A DNA stretch of 64,000 nt, taken from NCBI GenBank assembly GCA_015501055.1, contig JADNYV010000200.1, forward strand, positions 1 through 64,000, in the 5' to 3' direction. Below the pieces are notes generated by a model. The model was not told where the DNA came from. It saw nothing but the letters and a program-made list of their open reading frames with translations, and did no database searches. Positions 1 through 11,048 of the stretch are shown in pieces. This DNA comes from Mucidula mucida. Its lineage: Eukaryota; Basidiomycota; Agaricomycetes; Agaricales; Physalacriaceae. Numbering within the stretch: position 1 is the stretch's first letter; the number at the start of each line of letters is the position of its first letter. A program made the translations under genes and the position numbers.

Positions 1-2857
1 GACACCCATACTTCTTATAATCGTAATCAAAAACCTGGCTATATGTGGATTACACAAGGCTGATATGAGGTGAGTCCCCACGCCTTTGGCAAAAAACTCT
101 CACTCAACGGTGTTTCTACCTAGTCCGCTGGGTTGCAAAGAAACATCAATGTTCATTACCCCTTGGGTTGTAAAACGTTCAGGTGAGTTTTTATCCTTGC
201 CTTCACGCTCACGGAAGTGCAGCTTGCCTTTGGCACCCTAGTTCACAATTTGTGCAGCTTGCCTTTGGCTACATAGCTCACAGTTGTGCAACTCTTTCTT
301 GCTCTTTCTTTTCTCTCCCGTTTCTGTATCGCTTCCAAGTTTCGCGGACATTTTCTCTTCTGTGGCACAACCAGGTTCACTTTCCCACGCTTGGCGAGTA
401 CCTAAGACTGTGCGGGACGTTTGAGTTCCCGCAGTTCTTATGGTCACTCATCAGGTTAGTCGAAGCTTGCTGCCTATTCCTCGCATAGCTCAGCTAGTAA
501 TTTATCGTCGCCCGCCACTAGTTATATTTGTACCACTCCCATAGGACTCTCAATCATACACGCAGCCCCCGTTTTCGGACGCTGGTCGGCTATTTTACTA
601 TCCTCGTCTGACTCCTCAGATTAGATAATATTATCCAACCTGTGAACACTCTGATTTTCTCAAGGTGAAAGCCCTGGTTCCCCAACATAACCAATAGACC
701 ACACTGGCTCACCAAGAGCACACAGCTTCTTGTCCGGACATGCCAATGAATTATCGAATCCACCTAGAATGCATATAAATAAGATATGTACCACAACAAG
801 CATCAATCACTGTCGCTGCTGCTATCATCGTCGTTCTGATCATCATCAGTTCCACTCTCATCATCACTCTCCTCCTCCTCCTCGCCAAGCGTTCTCTTCA
901 CTTTACCGCCCTTCATCATCGCCATCTGGCCCGCCAGTGTATCCTCCTCCGGATCACTGATATCGTCCTCCGCCTCGTCCCGCGCTACTGGCTCCTCCAC
1001 TTTGAGAGTGATTGGGAGCCAGGATTCGGCGCCGATGAACGAGTCAGACACAACGTACACGCGCCAGTTGTTCGTACCCAGCGTAGGCGGAGCTTGGAAC
1101 TGGATCTTGTATGAGCGGTAAGGCCGCGATGAAGGTAGGTCAGAGATGGATGGGACATCAGAGATCTTCATGGGAGGAATGGCGAGGCGGGAGGATTTCG
1201 GATCGGCGAGGACGATCCACCATGATGGTTTGCGGTTCTGGAATTTGCACATAAGTGAGGACTCCCTACAAAAGAATCACACCGTACCGAAGGCCAATAA
1301 GGCGCATGCACGTAGGAGGGGGTCACATCCGAAAAGTCTTCTTCTGTATCTTTCCGACTGTTGAGGAATTGGTAGTCCTTGCGGTCATTCGCTTTGACAT
1401 CTAGTGGGTCAAGCTCCTCGACTTTAACCGCTACTGCGTCTGAAAGCGGTGATACGAGGCGCAGTTTTACGACCAAGAAGACTATGGCTGATGGGGTGAC
1501 TTGTTTTTCGTCGATGACTGCAAAGGGTTGCGTCAGAACGAAGAATACACTCCATAGTAAATTTACCTCTGAAAGACGCATCGTAAATATCGACGTTGCC
1601 CCACTTCTCTGCGGCCTTCCTGATATCAGCCGCTCGTACATCGGATTCTTCGGTGAGCTTGCTGATAGTTTGACTAACATCACCCACTCGAGGAACTTCT
1701 GCAGGCTTGACGTCGGGAAGCTGGGCGAGCGGGCTCTGGGTCGGTAGGAGAGCCTGGATGATGTATGCGTGCAGTCTCATGACGGACATCGTAGGCACAA
1801 ACCAATTGCGGGAGGTAGCGATAGTAAGAAGGGCATTAAGGAGTGTAGGAGTATGCAGAAGGACGCGACGTTGTTCTAGAAAGTGTGTTAATGAGGTATG
1901 GAAAATCATGCTGTGAGTATACCTTTCTTCAAAGCAGGGCTCTCTACCTTGAAACGCAACAGGTGGGCGAGAAGGAGCGTCAATGCGCGTCTTTTACCTT
2001 CGTCATCGTCACCAGCCAGTTCCATAACGGTCTCTGCCCATTTAGCCTCAGGCAACGTCGCAATCTCCTTTTGCAAACGCGCGAGTTCAGCCGCATCTTT
2101 GTTCGCGGGCGTGCATTCAAACTTGTACGCCTTGGCCAAAATACCCATAGCATCGACAATTTGCGATGACTCTGTCATGGATTTGAAGAAAGCCGCAGCG
2201 GAATGTGCGCTGATTCCATCCTTGGTTCGTTGACGAGAACCGAACCACCAGCGACCGACGAGCATGGGCAAACCGCCTCCGAATAGCAGACCGTAAACTC
2301 CAAGAACCCAAATGTTGTTTTTGCCTTCAATGATCCAAATAGGGAGAGCAATGCCCATGGACATCTGCTGGCGACCATCCGGGTCGCCCCACTCTTCCCA
2401 GTTACGGCGAATAGTCTCATCGGTGAGCCTATACTGTATCAGCACAAGTTGTCACTGAAACGTGTCGATACGTACGATTTGTACGCCTTGGTGATGTCGA
2501 CAAACTTGTTCTGAATGTCTTCAATGGTCTGCTCCGCCGTCGCGCGGACCTTGTCAGGGTGATACAGCTTGGACAGTTTCTTGAAGTGCGACTTGATGTC
2601 CTTTTCAGACATGCCTACTGAGGGGTCGTATACTTTGCTGTCGTTGGTGGCATTCGCAACGCGGTGGACGAGGAAGAAGAACAGAGACCAGCCCAGTGCG
2701 AGTACTAGATGTCTACACGCCATTTCAGTACACGCTGCCTGTCGCGGAGATCACGTACTTTTTGGTGAACTGGGTTCCCTCCATCTTGGCGGCCTGCGTG
2801 CGCGACTGTATACATGGCCCGCATCGAGCGGTATGGGAAACGTGATGACAAAGTACG
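1..2857. repeat. Tandem array unit 1 (right-hand part only)
   Basis: This stretch matches positions 10253-13070 and 20476-23456 almost base for base, apart from scattered substitutions and a few small indels. It is the right end of a direct repeat unit of about 10.2 kb. It holds a non-coding stretch (1-802) and a truncated SEC63 copy. The junction with the next unit lies at about 2857, where sequence derived from SEC63 exon 1 stops. The left boundary of the array is outside the window. Confidence 0.9.
803..2857 (-). pseudogene. SEC63 copy 1, 5'-truncated
   Basis: Exons corresponding to 3-7 of the complete gene at 21279-23496 are present, with the same splice sites and an intact acidic C-terminus. 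The first about 12 codons, including the start, are missing, and the exon 1-intron 1-exon 2 region is collapsed: a short exon 1 remnant at 2829-2857 runs straight into exon 2 sequence. The J-domain exon (2439-2723) also lacks 18 bp near 2622, which removes six residues in frame at the start of the J domain just after the conserved YDP. Translation from the internal ATG at 2723 could in principle give a product lacking the first membrane segment. I infer a pseudogene or dead duplicate; expression cannot be judged here. Confidence 0.8.
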
Positions 2858-4164
2858 ATTGCAGACGGTGTGTTCAATGGCGCGCGGTACTCTGTCCTCT
2901 TCGTGCTGTCATCTTCGTGGGAGACGTATACGCGAGAGTGTGCGGGGTGATGCCTTGGGCTTCGCGGGAGCGTGACGTCTTCGTGGGTGATTCGGACTGA
3001 ACGCTTTGTGGCTGTGCTGCCTGAGCGTGTTCAGACTCCTCAACTTCGAGTCGACTGCATACTCAACGACGACTTGTGTGGCTTAACGAAATGCATTCTA
3101 GTAGTACAACCTGTGTATTAGATGGTGTACGACTACACTGGGTACAGCCAATCTCCCTAAATACAATATTCTCAATTCGACGTAGGGTGGGGGGTACGAA
3201 AAGAGCACTTTTCACGAACGCAAGTCCACAAAATCATACATCGCACGGACGTGACGGGTCCGGCCAAAAGGGCCCCATGAACCAAAAAGAAGCCCGAGCC
3301 GGACTTCTTCTGGCTCGCACCGGTTGATAAGACCCGTGGCCTCATAGAGGACTTTACCCGAACGTCAAAGACGGCGTACCACTATGTGGAACGTCTGACA
3401 CATCCCCTTTCTGTCCCCAAGAGCCCCGCGGCCATGCCATTTCTCGTAGAGCAGGAAGGTTAGCTCAAGGGTTCCGGGGAGTATGCCATTTAGAGAACAA
3501 GACTCTGAGGTCGTTGCACTGTTCAGAGGGCTTATATACCTCTTGAGAGTAATTTCGCTGACTGGATCACTGACGTACACACGGTCTTGGCACTCCGTTG
3601 CGCCACACTTCTTCGTGTCTGTTCAACTTCTCCGCTGTGCCGTTCTGTAGCGGTGACTTGTAGCTCTCAATACATATACCCAATGTCCTTCTTCGCTTCC
3701 TCAAGACTCAACTCAACGCTCAAAGAAATCTTAGCCTCCGTCATTGCAATATTGGAAGCCCAGCCTTGTGTGCCTTGCTATTCACCTTTGCTCGCAGAAT
3801 AGCAAGGTCATTTTCACACTTTGCTGGTATCGGTCAACTCGGAAATTCAAGGACAGTCTCACAAATACACCGGAGCATAGAATTCAATATGGCTTGTGGC
3901 AGAAAAGTGACTTGATTGCACCGGGCAGGGTCGGCCCTGAAACGTAAAAGTTGCCGTGTTTGGCTACGTAGTACAGGCAATGAATTCCGTCCTAAGCCCT
4001 CCCACCGTCATGTCCCTCCTTTCCCCCTCTTGTTCAGCCATGGTAAACTTACCTTGCCTTTCGTACTGTTGCGGTGCTGAAACCCCACCTAGTTGATGCT
4101 CTGCATTCCTTGCCTCCCGACAATGTCGTCGTTTCTGAAGCCATAGCAACATGAAGCATAAACG

Positions 4165-4565
4165 GACACGTCCAGATCCGTGTGCAGAATTCAGGAGACA
4201 CATCTGGTAAGTCAATCCGTCGCTTTTGGCCAGTCCCAGCTATGGTACATGGTACTAGCAAAACAACAGTCGCTCAATGCCTCCAGATCCGGGTTTGAAA
4301 TTTCTGGGGTCTCCGGTGAGTCGTCGTCGCCCAGTTCACCCGTTGATTTATAAGTACCCTTACAGGAGTAGCGAGGCGAGAGGAGTGTTGAGTCGCTCAA
4401 TTTGTGCAGATCCGCTCTCGTATTTCGTGGGCGACCTGAGGCGTACCGGCAAGTTAATTCCGAGGCGTCTTGGTCCGCATGCTGAAGGCTCTATTGTTCC
4501 AGGACGTGATGAGGACTAAGCAGTTCGTCAATTCTTCCAGATCCGGTCTTGGAGTTCGCAACAGG
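4165..4565 (+). repeat. Degenerate tandem repeat with CAGATCCG core (unit 2)
   Basis: Four blocks, beginning at about 4173, 4284, 4409 and 4539, share CAGATCCG followed by a T-rich similar stretch. Three are preceded by a version of GTCGCTCAAT or TTCGTCAATT. Spacing is roughly 110-130 bp. In one frame each block reads PDP/ADP, a few residues, then F and G, so these may be remnants of repeated exons. The same blocks recur in unit 3 at about 14370-14770. Confidence 0.5.
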
Positions 4566-6054
4566 CAGAAGGAGAGAAATTTGTCCAGAACAGACGTTGA
4601 AAGGGATATATGAGACAGCGTCAAGGGCAACAAGGTGCGTCGTTGAAATTTCCTTTCAAAACCAATATGGCTTAGACGTTGGGCGCAGCATACGGGCCTC
4701 AAGGCACAAGAAAGTCGACTCAGTAATGACGACAAACACCAATGAGTACTGCCTCCGAGGGTCAATCCAGGTCAACATGATGGGAGGAACGGAAGGAATA
4801 GAGCAGGTCGATCCACACGTGACAGCCAAGGTTCGTCTTTGCAATGTTTGAAACCGAGTCCGCTTAGGAGCGACGCATTATCTCTTCTCGAAAATATGTC
4901 TATCCCCGGATTTCGACTTCTTGACTTGCGACTGCACGACTGGGATGAACTTACGGCGGCGGATTTGAACTTTGCCAACCAGCATTGATCTGCTCGCCGC
5001 AGAGGCTTGGAGTTTGGTGAAATCTCTAGCTCGTATGAAGATTTGTGTCTTACATATTTGTTAAGGAACTTCTGGCGACGAGTGTTTTCCTCGGGTAAAA
5101 GTGACGTCCAATTTCCACGCCTTCACGGTCTAAAGCTTGGACGACGACGACAATGGTGGCGGCTTCATTGCCCCTCTAATAAGATTACCTCAACGCTGAT
5201 GGCACCAGCTTCTAGAATCGACGAGCCGCAATTGTGCTATTTGGGTAGGGTCTGCTCTGGTCTGCTATCCTCGCCGGACCAACTGTTTTCTTCAGGATAA
5301 AGGTATGTTTGCTCCATCATTTCCACTCACATTTCTGACCCTTTGTACATCAAATTGGCTTATTGGCTTGATTTTGTGTGTAGATCTGATGATCTCCAGT
5401 TCGCCAGGGATTTTCTTTCGCGGCGGGACGAGGAGGCGGCTGCACCGCCTCCTTCAAAGCCCCCACTCAACGTTGGACTTTTGAGATGAATAGACAAAAG
5501 TCTACGGCGTGTGATGGCCTTGCCGGCCAGGCTTTTTTACATGAAAACGGTGAGAATTCTAGCTTCATTTTGAGCGTGCTTCTGACATGAAATTCTTCAT
5601 GGTTTAGGGCCTTGATATCATTGAATTTGGTATGCCCTCGGCTTAGATTTGACTGTCTTTGAACCTGATGATGCGCTAGGAATCAAGTCACTGCTTTTAG
5701 GCCACTTCGCGCCTGCCACAGCGTCCATCTGACTAGACTCCGCCATACGTGTGTCGAGACCGATATCTCGATTTCTGGCAACCGGAATAGAGGCACGCAA
5801 CTGCCATCTGTTCTCCTGCCCGGCGCGGCTGCTCATTGGCTCGCTGGATATCCCATCCGCATGGACTTACCTCCACCACTTGACTCACTCTCGGGTAAAG
5901 TGCGCCGCTGCTGCAGATCTGGATCTTTTTACTTTCGGCTTTATGGCCAGATTTGAAACTATGACGGGAACCTCATTTCGGGGATGTGCATTTACTTGCT
6001 TGAATTCTCAAGCTGACAGCTCGTGATTGGTCTAGTATATTGGCAGCAGTGACC

Positions 6055-6089
6055 AGCGGCTGAACGCCGCTGCGCCCGCATTCGCGGGC
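6055..6089. other. Two adjacent perfect short hairpins (unit 2)
   Basis: AGCGGC-TGAAC-GCCGCT at 6055-6071 is followed two bases later by GCCCGC-ATTC-GCGGGC at 6074-6089. Both stems are six base pairs and GC-rich in otherwise mixed sequence. The copy in unit 3 lies at 16259-16293. Function unknown. Confidence 0.45.
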
Positions 6090-8050
6090 TTCTCACTGGC
6101 TGCGAGAGAAACCGGAACGTGGAATGGTTGCGCCACAGCCAAGTCGGCGCCCGTACAACCTGGACCGCAATGATATAGACGTCAGCGACTGCAACGAATT
6201 GCTTCATCGACGCTGTCGTTAGCGACTTCAGTACGTACTGAACTCTGGATCCGCAATGGTCAATATTGGCATGGGAAGGTTCGTACCTTCCACAATCATT
6301 GTTCGGACTTGGCTCCTTGTATTTTGCAGCGATGGAGACGGTCTCATAAGTCGCTACCGCGCCGCCCCGCTCCTGTATAATTTGGAGTATTTCTGAAGCG
6401 GTTTCTGGAGCCGGCTTGGGAGTGAAAACACGGCGTAGGGACCGCCTACATAGAATTTGAACCGTAGATACATCTATCAGTAGAATACGCCATAATTGAC
6501 CTTGATTCGTCGAAATTTCCCTTGCGAATGTAAGAAATGTGAAGCATGTACCATTCGGGGGTGTTACTTAGACTTGAATACAAAATGCTCATCATAAAAT
6601 AGACACTCAATGAAGACAGTACAGATGCTTAAGACAATGTAGAAAGTATAGTAGAGTATACTACTTGAACGTGGGGAACACCCAGAGTCGGAGAAATTCA
6701 CGTACTTACCGTTATACCATATGTGAACTGTAGGAACGAGTAAGTAGACTTGAAATACCAAATGACTGCTTCTCAAAAACTTTCTTCCAGGGGAGCCCAG
6801 AAACCAGTGCGATCGATATTCAACACCCTGAAGATGATGTCTGTATACTCGCTAGGATGATATCCCGTGTACGACATGGGATAGTTGCTCCGCACATCCA
6901 GCGGGTATACCAAGCAGCATCAACGTTCTGGACGTCCATTCGTCCCGGAGTTGACGGGAAAATGTCGCCTTGAATGTAATAGATCGACTCCAGAACACCC
7001 CAAGTGATCGGGTAAACTTGCACTTGCACCACGACCACCCCGATCTCGACATGCTTACACCTGGGCGTTTTCTTCCTACTGCACTCCCTCGCACCTCTGG
7101 CGCACCTGAATTTACCTCAAAATTGCTCTGTGGCTTATGTAAGCTGAATTCCGAGCGTCCTTTGATACATGGACGCGCTTCTACGCCCGCATTTCGCGTC
7201 AACCGCTCAGCGAGGCGTTGTGGACCCTGGTTATCGATGACACGAGGATCTCTTGAACCCTATGACGCGTCTGGGGTCTTTTCTATCTTATCTCTCAAAT
7301 TCTCGGATGCGGGGAAATGACGCGGGTGGTCGTTCTCCTCCTCCATCCCTCCGACACTTTCGCACGTATCACTTTTCCCGGCAAAGTCGGCCCAATCTAG
7401 CAGCACTAGGACTTATATCTACCTAGTGTAGTCTTCCTTGTGGTCTCACATTGGCTATAAATCACCATTACACGCCAATAAGCCTGAATTCAATCTGGCA
7501 CTCTGAAGGTTCGTGCCTTTTCCATCGCTCAGTCGCTTCAACTTCGGTCTGGCTCTATGATATTCCATCAGGACATATACGGCGACTACTTTCCGTGCTC
7601 AATAACGCAACGCAACGCGTCCGCCGCCACGAAATACCAATATGTAAGTTTCCAGTTCCCCGTCTACAGGCTGTTCTATTACTCACGTCAGACGATCAGG
7701 GTTCTCTTCTTGAAACGATCGAAGCAATTTGGAGAGTGGATCCTTTGCGTGAGCGAAAGGAATGCAGAATCAGTGTATTATGGCAGTCGGACTGGGTTTC
7801 ATTGACCTACGTGCAACGGGATCAGACATTCTTCGTCGACTCTAGCTTGAACATTTATTTGTGAGTTATCTTCTCTGCTGATCAACTGTCAGGGCGCTCA
7901 CTTTGCGTAGGAAACTGAAATGAGTCCGGGTGGCGGCACAATAATTGGCTTGGAACTTCCAAGGTTCGCGGCTCAGCGGGTATTCTCGATCACGGTCTTG
8001 AATATCCGAATCTATTTGCGTCTTACGGAGCCCGGACTACTAGAGAATGG

Positions 8051-8230
8051 TATATAAGGCGATGGAAATCCTTCCAAGTTTATCATCACCCACTTTATTA
8101 CTTCCTTCTCACTTTCGACCTACTTTGTCCAGCGTCTATACTTATGTCCTCTCTCATTGCTGCTAGCAGTGCTCTAAACCTCGCCCCCGACGCGCTCTTC
8201 ATCACCATCCCGACGCGCTCAAAAAGGTGA
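8051..8230 (+). promoter_or_regulatory. TATA-like box upstream of an exon-like start (unit 2)
   Basis: TATATAAG at 8051-8058 lies about 90 bp before an ATG at 8144 that opens 28 codons up to a GTGACG splice-donor-like site. Exon-like stretches with possible GT-AG borders follow to about 8900, but stops interrupt every combination I tried. The unit 3 copy has the box at 18252 and the ATG at 18345. This may be the promoter and first exon of a decayed gene; the product is not recognised. Confidence 0.35.
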
Positions 8231-11048
8231 CGTCGATCGTGACAGGTGGGTTTCTTCCCACCACCATCAGACCGCCTTATTGACTCGTTCTCTTCCGCTA
8301 GCCACCTCTATTCGACGCCGTCTCTGACACTCTTGGTACGGTACTCCTCCGTTCTTCTCGTTGACGCGTTCGTTGACAATGTTTTCAGAATTCCTCACCA
8401 CAAGTGTCCTCGACGTCGAGACTTGGCGCGACTTGGAGGTCAATGGCTTGTCATACGAAAGTATCTCTGGTGCGTCCTTTCTGCGCTTAGTGTCTTCACT
8501 ACTCACCTCCACAATAGTCTTCGACATTATTCTCGACTCGGATTTTGGCCAGTCTTCGGGCGTTGACATCACGGGCTGCTGGTACGTTATCCTTACGCCT
8601 CGTTCTGTCCGACAACTCACATTGCAGTAGATGCCGACGTCGTTCGAATACACGCTCAACTCAATAGAGACTTGGACTGGAATCTCGCGCTTACCGCCAA
8701 TCTCGTTTTCTATATCTATTCAACTCATTCTATCACAGCACGGCTCGACCGCCTCTGAATACCTCGTCGGACAAGGCGCCGCCTTCCAGTGAACGTCTCC
8801 CGGAACTGTGTGCGTCCCAGGAAGAGGTCCTTCCTTGAGGTATGTCACACTCGCTCGCGCCTTTCTTTCATTTGACTTAGTACTACAGGCGCCGATGCTC
8901 GAGACGCCGTGTATACTCATTCCAAGACCCAATATCCTGTCGTCCCATCTTCGTATCCTTATCCAATGATATTAGCGTACCCTTACGGCTGCCTTGTTCA
9001 AGTCGGTAGGCCTTCATGTCTCTTGTTGAAAGACTACTGACAATGTCGTCGTGTTCACTAGTGAATGAAACGTCCTGCTCGCACCGTTGGACAGAATCAT
9101 TTGGCTACGTGCCGGTGAAGGAACAGTTTGGCTTCGTGCCGACTGATTCAGACGGCGGGTCTCAACTTACACGGTCCTACCCGACATCCGTCGCCATGTC
9201 TGAATGGCGTCGACGGCGTTTCCATTGGTGAGCTTGTTCATCCCCATCTACTGATCTACACGTTCAATACTGACTGTGTAGACTATACCTGGACTCTGCA
9301 CCTGTCTCGCCACTGTAGAACACCAGCTTGTTGTTCCACTGAAGCCCAGGGCCTCGTCGACTGTTGACAATACTGTACATGGTCTTGTACAAACCTCGCG
9401 TTGATGTCTGGCGCCCACATTACACGGTCACTAAGGATCTCGTTTTTGTTAGGTTCCCGCTCTCTCTCGTCTCTAGGCCGACTGTACTCTGCGAGTTCCG
9501 TGCCTCTCCAGGTGTTGGTATCGCATTTCCTTGTCTTGTTTGTTTCGGTAAATAACTATTGTTTCGCGCCGGAACGGTCGAGCTAGGCTGCTGTCTCGAA
9601 GCCGTCAAGCACTAGACCTTTGGATACGGTCGAGGTTACGGATAGTGCCGGGAATTTCTCGTCCGTGCGGGCTTGCACTCGAATACGACTGTTAGTAGTA
9701 GTAAGCTTATATTCACCTCCTTTTCTTGCCTGTCCTGACCCATCGCCGCAGTGGCTTATTTACATTTAGCAGTCTCTCTACTTGTGTCAATGGTAGGCAC
9801 AAACAACATGCTTGTTGACAATTTCATGCCCTTGCTGAGATGCGCACACCAAAGGTAAAGGAAGGCGGTCAGGGTTAACTTACTCGAAGTCGAGTTGTCG
9901 AGGTACCTCACGTTGAAGAACACGGACGTTGCGACAATCGGCCTTGACTATCATAAACACCTCCACCCTCTGTGCCAAGTTTGGTCGTTGTCCGGCCTCC
10001 GAGTTCCTCACCCATTCAAGGTGCGCGTCAGGAAGGAAACTGGTGATCTGTATAGACGCGCGTATCTACATACAAGAAGGAAGTCTCGCGTCGTGAACAC
10101 GAGAAGACGCGTCGCGCGCAAGCTATGAAAATAAACCGCTTCTCTCCGGCAGCTTGTGCAGTGAGTACGATCCCCGCAAAGATCCTAAATCGTGGACATA
10201 GTTAAACTTCAACTCTACACGTTATGTGTATACTCACGCTGGATCTCATCGGGACACCCATACTTCTTATAATCGTAATCAAAAACCTGGCTATATGTGG
10301 ATTACACAAGGCTGATATGAGGTGAGTCCCCCACGCCTTTGGCAAAAAACTCTCACTCAACGGTGTTTCTACCTAGTCCGCTGGGTTGCAAAGAAACATC
10401 AATGTTCATTACCCCTTGGGTTGTAAAACATTCAGGTGAGTTTTTATCCTTGCCTTCACGCTCACGGAAGTGCAGCTTGCCTTTGGCACCCTAGTTCACA
10501 ATTTGTGCAGCTTGCCTTTGGCTACATAGCTCACAGTTGTGCAACTCTTTCTTGCTCTTTCTTTTCTCTCCCGTTTCTGTATCGCTTCCAAGTTTCGCGG
10601 ACATTTTCTCTTCTGTGGCACAACCAGGTTCACTTTCCCACGCTTGGCGAGTACCTAAGACTGTGCGGGACGTTTGAGTTCCCGCAGTTCTTATGGTCAC
10701 TCATCAGGTTAGTCGAAGCTTGCTGCCTATTCCTCGCATAGCTCAGCTAGTAATTTATCGTCGCCCGCCACTAGTTATATTTGTACCACTCCCATAGGAC
10801 TCTCAATCATACACGCAGCCCCCGTTTTCGGACGCTGGTCGGCTATTTTACTATCCTCGTCTGACTCCTCAGATTAGATAATATTATCCAACCTGTGAAC
10901 ACTCTGATTTTCTCAAGGTGAAAGCCCTGGTTCCCCAACATAACCAATAGACCACACTGGCTCACCAAGAGCACACAGCTTCTTGTCCGGACATGCCAAT
11001 GAATTATCGAATCCACCTAGAATGCATATAAATAAGATATGTACCGCA

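Larger units (their letters stand above)
2858..11048. other. Gene-poor part of the array unit (unit 2)
   Basis: About 8 kb downstream of SEC63 with no intact gene I can name. It contains short exon-like open stretches flanked by plausible GT-AG sites (for example 4895-4986, 5390-5487 and 8144-8760) interrupted by stops, so it may be the remains of one or more genes. It also holds a degenerate repeat near 4165-4565, two hairpins near 6055-6089 and a TATA-like box at 8051. The next copy (13071-21278) is nearly identical, including in the broken frames, so conservation here reflects recent duplication rather than selection. Confidence 0.6.

Noticed and set aside
183..488. A 101-codon open frame present identically in all three array units (also 10436 and 20659)
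   Set aside because: It is conserved only because the units are near-identical copies. Composition is low-information, there is no family resemblance, and the opposite strand is equally open.
480..510. GCATAGCTCAGCTAG resembling the 5' part of a tRNA
   Set aside because: No matching acceptor stem or anticodon and T-arm follow at the right distances.
4200..4560. Repeats near 4.2-4.6 kb as a CRISPR-like array
   Set aside because: Only four degenerate blocks with no conserved repeat-spacer alternation, in a eukaryotic genome.
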